The translations under genes were made by a program, and so were the position numbers. A stretch of 64,000 bases of DNA from Tetraselmis striata (Eukaryota > Chlorophyta > Chlorodendrophyceae > Chlorodendrales > Chlorodendraceae), in the NCBI GenBank assembly GCA_006384855.1, contig VCJN01002407.1, positions 62,001 to 126,000 of the forward strand, written 5' to 3'. Below, in pieces: positions 57,413 through 64,000 of the stretch. Under the pieces are notes generated by a model. That model was given only the letters and a program-made list of their open reading frames with translations. It was not told the origin of the DNA and made no database searches. Each line of letters opens with the position of its first letter. The first letter of the stretch is position 1.

Positions 57413-60400
57413 ATGAGTAGCCTGGGAGAAAACAAGTTCGTCGGCATCTTCAGCGACGACAACAGCCCCATGTCGCTATGTCACTTGAGCAATGGCCAAA
57501 GCGCGCAGGAGGACTCTGACTCTATGGTCGCCATCTGCAACAACACGCTCCCCTTCCTCAGCCACGAATCTGACGCCTCGTTGCTGTTCGTCTTGATGGA
57601 CTCGCAGCTATCAAGTGAGCGCTTTTCAAGCCCCGGACCCCTGCAGCGGTTGCCTGCGCTACATGTGCCCGGGAGCATGACCACACCGTCGCCTCAGCTT
57701 CATGCCTTTTGCGACAGCGCGGACATTAAGCCCGAGCTGCGCACCGCTGAGCGCAACCACAGCAGCCTGTCACCGTCCGACAGCACCAACGCAGGCGAGC
57801 AGGAGCTGCCCAGCAGCCAGGAGAGCCTCATGCTGCCGTCACAGCCCCCGCTGCTGGTCCCCAGGCCGGCCGTCCACGATGACACCGACCCGGGCGCACT
57901 GCAGTGCATGGTTGCGCCCGCAGCGGCGGCCGGCGGCAATGCCGCCCCGGCCCAGCAGGCTGACGGGGCCACGGAGGCCCCTGTCCTTGCGCCGGGCACG
58001 CCCCCAGGAAGCATCACGCGCAGCCCCAGCCATACCACCCGGCCTTCCCAGAAGAAGAGGGCGCCTGCTGCCGGGCGCAAGCAACCCAGCAAGCGCAAGG
58101 CGGCCAACGCTCCGGCAGCTGGAGCGGGTGGCAGCCAGCCCCCTGAGGGGAGCCTGCCTCCCGGAGCCCAGCCCATGGCAAGCAAGCTGGCATCCGCCAT
58201 TGCAGGTGTCATGGTCCCCATCCCCGGTAGGAGCACCGTCATGCCACACGCGCACCGGCTGCCGCAGGTGGAGGCCAGCGAGCCGCGCTCCGGGAATGCC
58301 CGCCGGTACTGCTCCGGCGTCAAGCCCCCAAAGCCGCCGACCGCCGCCCGCAAGCGCAGCTTCAAGCCCGCGTCAAGCCTGCGTGTCATAGGGTGCGCCC
58401 CAGAGCACGCCGGTATGCCTCTCCAGAAGAAGGCCAAGAAGGAGAAGGCGCCCAGCGCGCCCAAGAGCATCAAGCTGCCCGCCGCCCTGCTGGAGCTTGG
58501 CTTCCCGGTGCAGGAGCTGGGCAAGCAGAAGGGGCAGGTCACGCTGAAAGTGAACCCGGCCCTGGATTTCGACCCCTGGGAGCTGGACCACACCCAGCTG
58601 CCCGAATGGCTGTACAAAGAGGCAAGTCACTGCATCCACCGGGACTCCCATGCGCCTGATGTTTTTAGAGCATGAACGTTGTTTTTGCTATACATCCCAT
58701 CATTCACCCCCCCCCCCCCCCCCCCCCCCAACACACACACACAACGTTAATGTCTTATGCATGCACATTTGTATGTAATGTACGTATTATATGCTATTGT
58801 GTTAAGGTTGTATACCATGTATATAACTAAAATATTCTATATGTGTATTTTGTCTGCTTGTATATGCACTACATATAATTACGTTGTATTGGCCTATTGT
58901 ATCATATAGTGGGCTTAACTTGTATCATTTATTGTGGATACATATGTTACATGCGTAACACGCAAAGTGCACTTATATACATTCAGGCCTCGCCCTTCAA
59001 GCCTCACATCTGCCCCGCATTGCGCCGGCCCCTTGCAGGTGATTGTGAAGATGCTCACCGAGGGCGAGCGAGTGTACAGGCAGCTGGTCACAGATGATCG
59101 CCTCAAGTTCCTGACGCGGGTGGGGGCGCCCTACCGTGGCATTGTCGACACTGAGGGCAAGCTGCTGGGCATGCTGCCTGGCACGGAGGGCAGCGATGTG
59201 CAAAAGTAAGCCGCGGCCTTCTCGTGGCCATGCCATCCCTCGCTATCGTCCCCGAGTCCAGCTTATTGGCCAGTTATGCTTTAGAGGTTCGACGCGTAGT
59301 CCAGATCTTGGCAGAATTGCCGCAATATAACTCGTTTACGCGAAGTGACGGTATTCACACACTTCGTTAGGATCCCACACGTCTCGAAATCATGCCGAAA
59401 TACACCGACATCGCAAACGACGCAATCCAACGAGTATTTATCGAGATCATGACGCGAATCTCGCTGAGTGTAGCGACGGATCACGCGATCGTGCCGTCCG
59501 CAAACGACGCGCTAGTGGTTCGCTTGCCTCGTCGGCGCTTAGCGCTACACGGCACCTATGATTGAGCATGGGACGTTTCTCGCGAGAAAGCAACGCGAGC
59601 CCCGTGGAATTGTATGTATAAAATTACATCGATAATTCCGCTCGACATATGAAATTACGCCTCCGATTACCCCGCTCGATAATTACGCGTAGTAACGTAC
59701 TAACACACCGTAGACCCGTTACTCTGGGTCCCAGCAGGCTTAACTATCCAGCCCTGGGCTCTGTACCGTGTAGGTGAAGGGCTGGCAGAGGGGTGTTCAG
59801 TCAAGCGGGGGAATTGTGTGAATAATGCCCCAAAGTGCGTAACCGATGTCGTGAGCTGCGAAAAAGAGGCCTTACGTACTGTCATCCGGCCTCGGAGTCA
59901 TTACATAGTTGTTTGTTGATTTGAATTAAAACCAATGGCGACGTTAGCGAAGTCTGTTTCGATTCCGTTACACGTGGTATGAAAACTTTGATGCAGTATT
60001 TTGATGGCAGTGTTTTAGACAGAGATCCAACATGTTGGAAATTTCGTCACTACCTGTCAATCATAGTCTTGCGGAATGCTTCGGGAATTTGCTTCTTGAC
60101 CTTAATAACGAAGCGTCGGCTACCCTGCCAGGGCGTTCCGTAACTGGATCGATGCCTTAGCGGCCGTTGTAGAGGCGCTGCCAGGGTTTTCACTGTTGCC
60201 AGTCCTGTCCCGCCGGGGGCAAAAAAAAATTTAACTATAAACCCGATTCGGATTAAAATGCAACTGCCGCTCTAACCCGGTCGGACTTTGTTACCGTTGC
60301 AGGGACTGGGTCAAAGCCAACCTGGAAGCAACCGTTGTATTCCGGAACAACCTGAAGGGCGCGAGAAAGGCGATCAAGAAGGCTCAGGGCGACGTGGAGC

Positions 60401-61492
60401 AGAGGGAGGAGCTCTGCGAGTTTCTGTTTGCATCGCTGGACTGCGAGGACTGCTACCTGCGCGTGCACAATCACAAAAAGACGACAGCCAAGAAAGTGGC
60501 TCTCGCCAAGAACGACATCGACCAAGTCCGGAACAAAAAGGTGGGTGGCCGGCACGTTTATGAATCTGTCAACCGATTGTCATCGCGCTGGAAGCCAAAG
60601 CTCTATGTATCACTTGAGGAGGCATGTGCACTACTACGCTGCTCGTTTTATTGTTCTGCGGCACCGCTGCATTCCTATGCTGCGCCACGGTCAGACAGTG
60701 AAGGGCGCCTCGTTAAGAAGGTAGCCGTAATAGGCAAGGATAGTGACTGGGGAAGCAAAATTCTATAGTTCTGATAGGATACATTTGTGATAGTGGCGAT
60801 GATTATACTAATGGCAAATACGCGGAACTGCGGATGGTGAGGATGCTGATGATGCCGTATATTTGACGTGTACACTTTCCCCCAAAATGCTGAAATTAAA
60901 GCCACGCATACTGGGCCCGGGCAGATTCGCTGGGCTAATACGATTCTGGCCGCAGGCATTGCACGGGGAGGACACCCTGGAGGTAGTGCCACTCAAGCGC
61001 GTGGCCGAGATCATCAGGAAGGTACACCACGAGGGTGCCCACCGGGGGCAGCAGTGGACATTTGGACAGATCCAGCAGCGCTACTACGGCATCAGCCGCT
61101 ACATGGTGGAGGAGTACGTGCGCTGCTGCCCTCACCCTACCTGCCGGAGGAACCAGGAGCGTGCGGTGGGTGCCGACCGGCGCCCGTACGCAACGCGCCT
61201 GGCGGAGGCGGAGGATGGCCGGCGCAAGCTGGGCGCCGCGCGGGCGTGCCTGCTGCAGGTGGCGAGGTTTCTGGAGGTGTACCCTAGGGGCATCCCCGAC
61301 GAGGTTGGATCCGAGTCACTCCTCGACCTGTCGAGCTTCAGCCGGGACGGCGACGAGGTGTGGCCGTACTCTGGCAAGTTTCCGTTCGAGTACCCCGGCT
61401 GCCCATCCAAGCGCAACGATGTCGACGACACTGTCCCACTGCCCGCGTCTTCGAGCTCCTCGGAGGATGATGGCGACAGCGACTGTGAGTGA
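57413..61492 (+). CDS. Basic Pro/Ala-rich protein with integrase-type HHCC zinc module
   Basis: Probably nuclear; function unknown. Exons 57413-58621, 59039-59205, 60303-60540 and 60956-61492 join in phase to about 716 residues. The start is the ATG of MSSLGENKFVGIF; an earlier in-frame GTG is ignored. Residues 1-330 are low complexity with nuclear-import-like basic clusters (KKRAPAAGRKQPSKRKAA; KKAKKEKAPSAPK). Next come VYRQLVTDDRLKFL and a Lys-rich coiled region (FRNNLKGARKAIKKAQ), then IIRKVHHEGAHRGQQWTFGQ ... YMVEEYVRCCPHPTC: His562, His567, Cys596 and Cys601, the layout of the zinc-binding domain at the start of retroviral-type integrases. The tail is acidic (SSSSSEDDGDSDCE). No catalytic core (D,D-E) follows, so it looks like a domesticated or transposon-derived DNA-binding protein. 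Intron 1 has a GC donor (AAAGAG|gcaagt). Intron 2 (1.1 kb) is AT-rich. Confidence 0.7.
58710..58744. repeat. Poly-C followed by (AC)n in intron 1 of the HHCC gene
   Basis: About 20 C residues run into ACACACACACA. The same C-plus-CA pairing occurs (sense strand) in introns of the urate oxidase and SGNH-like genes. Confidence 0.9.
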
Positions 61493-62459
61493 GTTTGTTC
61501 ATGTCTGTACATATCCGTAAGCTCATGCAGCACTGCATCGTTTACTCTGCGGGCGAGTGCACTCGTCTTGCCCGCCCCGAGACTATCAAGCACGACAATC
61601 AACAACTGCGAGACACGCAACCAAGCCTGGCAAGGCCATTCGACCGCGAGACCCAGGATCACAGCCGCCGCGCCAGCGGCAACCATTCCCCCACACATTC
61701 ATCTCTCCTGCCATTCTCTCAATTCTTTAATCCGTTATTTAACCTCCGGGGCCACATCCATTTCCTTTTTAATTAGCGTGGGGCAGACGACATCGCGTCG
61801 ATCGACGGCCAGCGAGGACATCTCTAATAGGCCGCATCACGTACCCATGTAAACCAAGTTGCGGGCCCCACAAACGCCATCCCGACTGTCCTGACTGTCC
61901 GGGCACGTCCGTCGCGACAAAATACAGCATGGGCGGCCACTTTTCCGGTGCGGTGTAGACAATCAAACCGGCAGCGCCGTCGAAAACACCCAATACCTAG
62001 TACGGCGGCATACACTGGACACAAAAGTTCCATGACTTGTGCTGCGCGGTATTGCCATATTGCCAATAATACGCATTGCCAATATGTACCATCGCCACAA
62101 ATTGAATGATACTGTAATATGTGCCCCAAGAACTGCATGAGTACTACTAGCAAGCATGACCAAATGCTCTCACGGACCGCGGGGGGGGGGGGGGGGGGGG
62201 TGTTCGTGCTCCCCGCCCGGATGAGTATGAAACGCCGAATGGACATTCTTTGAACACTGGGCGGCACGCCGCGTGATGTCTACTAATTGCCTCGTATTAA
62301 ATTGGATCTTCTACATGTGCAATTACAACTGAAGAGGCCCTCTGACGCTTCATTTTCTTGCCTATTAACGAGCACAGTGAAATCGCCCCACTAGAGGCCA
62401 CCTCTCGGCACCGCTTTCCTCTGTCGTGGCGGTTAACTCGTGCTAGCCGCCTTGCGTCC
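61493..62459. other. 3' flank of the HHCC gene and spacer
   Basis: TGTAA at 61849-61853 is a possible poly(A) signal, 357 nt past the stop. Open frames on both strands around 61.5-62.2 kb have no bias. A G run of about 20 bases lies at 62181-62200. Confidence 0.5.
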
Positions 62460-62567
62460 TCAGTCGTCGTCCAGGTCCCACGAGGCGTTGTAGTACCGGT
62501 TGGGAAGGCCCAGCCAGAACTTGAAGCGCTCGAAGCCCTCGTTGAACGGCATGCGCTTGCGGGTTGC
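62460..62567 (-). CDS. C-terminal exon of a minus-strand gene (probably the PPR gene)
   Basis: After an acceptor (gccgctgcag) the frame reads ATRKRMPFNEGFERFKFWLG and ends YYNASWDLDDD then TGA: 35 codons with strong third-position GC. It is plausibly the last exon of the PPR gene immediately upstream, but that exon ends in phase 1 while this begins in phase 0, so a connecting exon between 62.6 and 63.3 kb is missing, or they are separate genes. No domain is recognisable in so short a piece. Confidence 0.5.
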   Translation of the reverse strand, partial: ATRKRMPFNEGFERFKFWLGLPNRYYNASWDLDDD

Positions 62568-63214
62568 CTGCAGCGGCCCACGCGCGCACCGGAAAGTCAG
62601 CGAGGGCAGCGCCGCCGGCGCCGCCTATCTCCATGCTTTCCAACTTGCGTGTTTCATTTCAAGGCCGCACAAATCCGCCCGAAATAAATGCCCGAGCCAG
62701 CGAGCAGCGGTTTGGAGAATTGCCGTACGAGTTCTGGACGAGTTTCTGGTACAAATGGATCATTGGACGGTTCGATTCCTCACATGGCATTCGCCTGGCG
62801 CAGTGAGTGCGGTACAGCGGCAACACAGTGGGGCAACAGCACCGCAGCGGACGACTGCCGGATTGAATCGGATACTGTTGGTAAGCTGGCCACGCGTTTC
62901 AAGCGCTACTGCTACTGCTACTGCTACTTCTAGTGATTGGCGGAGAAGTCAGTCCCAAATGGCACTCCCAAGCTGGCATCGATGATAAACGACACATCGC
63001 CGCAAACACAGCGCCAACTGCCGTTGGATTAATTGGGTTGGCAGGCCCCAAAAAACAATGTAATGAATCGTTTTTAAGCACCCGGTCAAAATGTCTGCGC
63101 GGTGTATTTTGGCGTTTTCCTGCTTGGGTAGCAGAATTCGAAAAATGCGCAGCTTTCCTTCATGGCAAGGAGGGTCGATGGGACATAGCCCGGTTCCGGT
63201 GCATCGCTTACGTC

Positions 63215-63215
<1 letters not shown>

Positions 63216-63246
<31 letters not shown>
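63216..63246. repeat. (CA)n microsatellite in PPR gene intron
   Basis: About 15 CA dinucleotides (TG in the sense of the minus-strand gene), some 110 bases past the donor at 63353. Confidence 0.95.
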
Positions 63247-63249
<3 letters not shown>

Positions 63250-63353
63250 TAGCTTGGGGCGGCCTGTCGGTACTGCTCGAGCCTGATGCCACAAAATCAC
63301 GCCGTAGGCTATCAATGGTGCCGCATCGCGCGGTGTCAAACAGTAATAGGTAC

Positions 63354-63649
63354 CGGTAGGGCGTGCGGCGCGGCGCACCAGGTCGCGCGAGCCCGCGTCC
63401 TCCTCCTGGTTGGCCTCCCACTCCATGGCCTCCTCCAGGCGGCGCGTGATGGAGATGAGCATCGCGCGGTCCGCCTCGTGGCCGCGCTGCTCCATGGCCT
63501 GCACCACGCGCAGCGCGCGCGTCCAGTCGCGGCTGCGCGCGTACATGCCCGCCACGCTGTTGTACATGTGCTGGTCGGGCACGCCGCCGCGCTGCCGGTA
63601 GCGCTTCATCAGCTCCACCGTCTCCTCCGGCAAGTTGCGCCGCGCAAAG
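63354..63649 (-). CDS. Pentatricopeptide-repeat protein, internal exon (gene continues past window)
   Basis: Exon between an acceptor (ttgcggcgcag) and a donor (CTACCG|gtacct). It holds one clear 35-residue PPR motif starting VPDQHMYNSVAGMYARSRDW and ending near VVQAMEQRGH, preceded by a second partial helix pair (LPEETVELMKRYRQRGG) and followed by a charged stretch (EEAMEWEANQEEDAG). PPR proteins are helical-repeat RNA-binding factors, usually of chloroplast or mitochondrion. Upstream exons, including any transit peptide, lie beyond about 63.65 kb, where the visible sequence turns AT-rich and repetitive, so they must be further on. Confidence 0.7.
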
Positions 63650-63714
63650 CTGCGCCGCAAAATGCGACACGGTCGCGGGGGAAGTCAGCCAGCGTGCTCG
63701 CGCAGGGTTTGGAT

Positions 63715-63925
63715 GATAGTTTTAGGGTTTCGGTGAAACTTTTAGGGTTCGAATGATAATTTTAGGTTGATGATTCTAAATTTATAATTATTTACAACTT
63801 TGAATGCTGGTTTTAGGATTTCGATGAAAATTTTAGGGTTTGAATGCCAGTTTTAGGGCGATACTTCACAATTTACAATTTCTAACAATTTATAATTTTG
63901 GATGGTAATTTTAGGGTTTGTACAT
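63715..63925. repeat. Degenerate TTTTAGGG-containing minisatellite
   Basis: TTTTAGG(G) recurs about eight times at irregular 17-60-base steps, mostly followed by TTTCGATGAAAA or TTTGAATG-type sequence. TTTTAGGG is the telomere unit of Chlamydomonas-type algae. The spacing and AT-rich filler make it an intron-internal degenerate satellite rather than a telomere. It lies upstream of a PPR exon on the coding strand, so probably in that gene's intron. Confidence 0.6.
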
Positions 63926-64000
63926 GAACTATACTGGACTACACCAAAACACATTGAAACCCTATGACTAGTGAACGAAACTGCGCTTCGGGTTTTTATA

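Noticed and set aside
57700..58617. 305-codon minus-strand frame
   Set aside because: Antisense shadow of the first exon of the HHCC gene, whose plus frame has in-phase splicing to conserved exons.

Overview
The window is nuclear DNA from a eukaryote, most likely a chlorophyte green alga. Reasons: every recognisable gene is split by GT-AG (and some GC-AG) introns whose phases join cleanly; exons are very rich in G/C at third codon positions while intergenic DNA is AT-richer; several genes have the green-algal poly(A) signal TGTAA 50-360 nt past the stop; and degenerate TTTTAGGG telomere-like units occur at the right edge. The species cannot be named from the sequence. Introns and spacers are full of long G/C homopolymers and TG/CA microsatellites.

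Layout. 0.6-4.2 kb (-): peroxisomal urate oxidase, 8 exons, ending in the import signal SRL. 6.1-10.2 kb (-): a two-TM SGNH/NXPE-like predicted carbohydrate acyl-transferase or esterase. 11.0-15.75 kb (-): a secretory GT92-type glycosyltransferase whose C-terminal half carries an in-frame 54-bp coding minisatellite. 16.7-17.7 kb (+): retroelement remnant. 18.3-22.0 kb (+): mitochondrial pyruvate dehydrogenase E2/E3BP-like protein with two lipoyl domains and an altered catalytic motif. 24.8-28.4 kb (-): UBA3, catalytic subunit of the NEDD8 E1. 46.5-53.3 kb (+): SRFR1/TTC13-type TPR protein. 57.4-61.5 kb (+): a basic, probably nuclear protein with an integrase-type HHCC zinc module. 62.5-63.65 kb (-): exons of a PPR protein that runs off the right edge.

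The 28.7-46.4 kb stretch is an accessory, repeat-rich island. It holds a Ty3/gypsy integrase tail behind an (ATATG)n array, two copies of a ~500-bp interspersed repeat (29.65 and 38.93 kb), a four-copy ~374-bp tandem array (37.5-39.0 kb), a decayed reverse transcriptase (43.4-45.15 kb, related in opposite orientation to 16.7-17.7 kb), a foldback element (45.2-46.1 kb), and three unrecognised candidate genes, one of them a multi-pass membrane protein at 33-34.4 kb.

The genes are unrelated housekeeping and secretory functions (purine catabolism, glycan modification, pyruvate oxidation, neddylation, TPR adaptor, organellar RNA-type PPR); no operon or cluster logic is visible. The most unusual signals are architectural: C-tracts starting a few bases inside many 5' splice sites, an unexpectedly high share of GC-AG introns, the minisatellite inside a glycosyltransferase frame, and the missing catalytic His of the E2. 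One-base frame breaks in two otherwise good exons suggest residual assembly indels.
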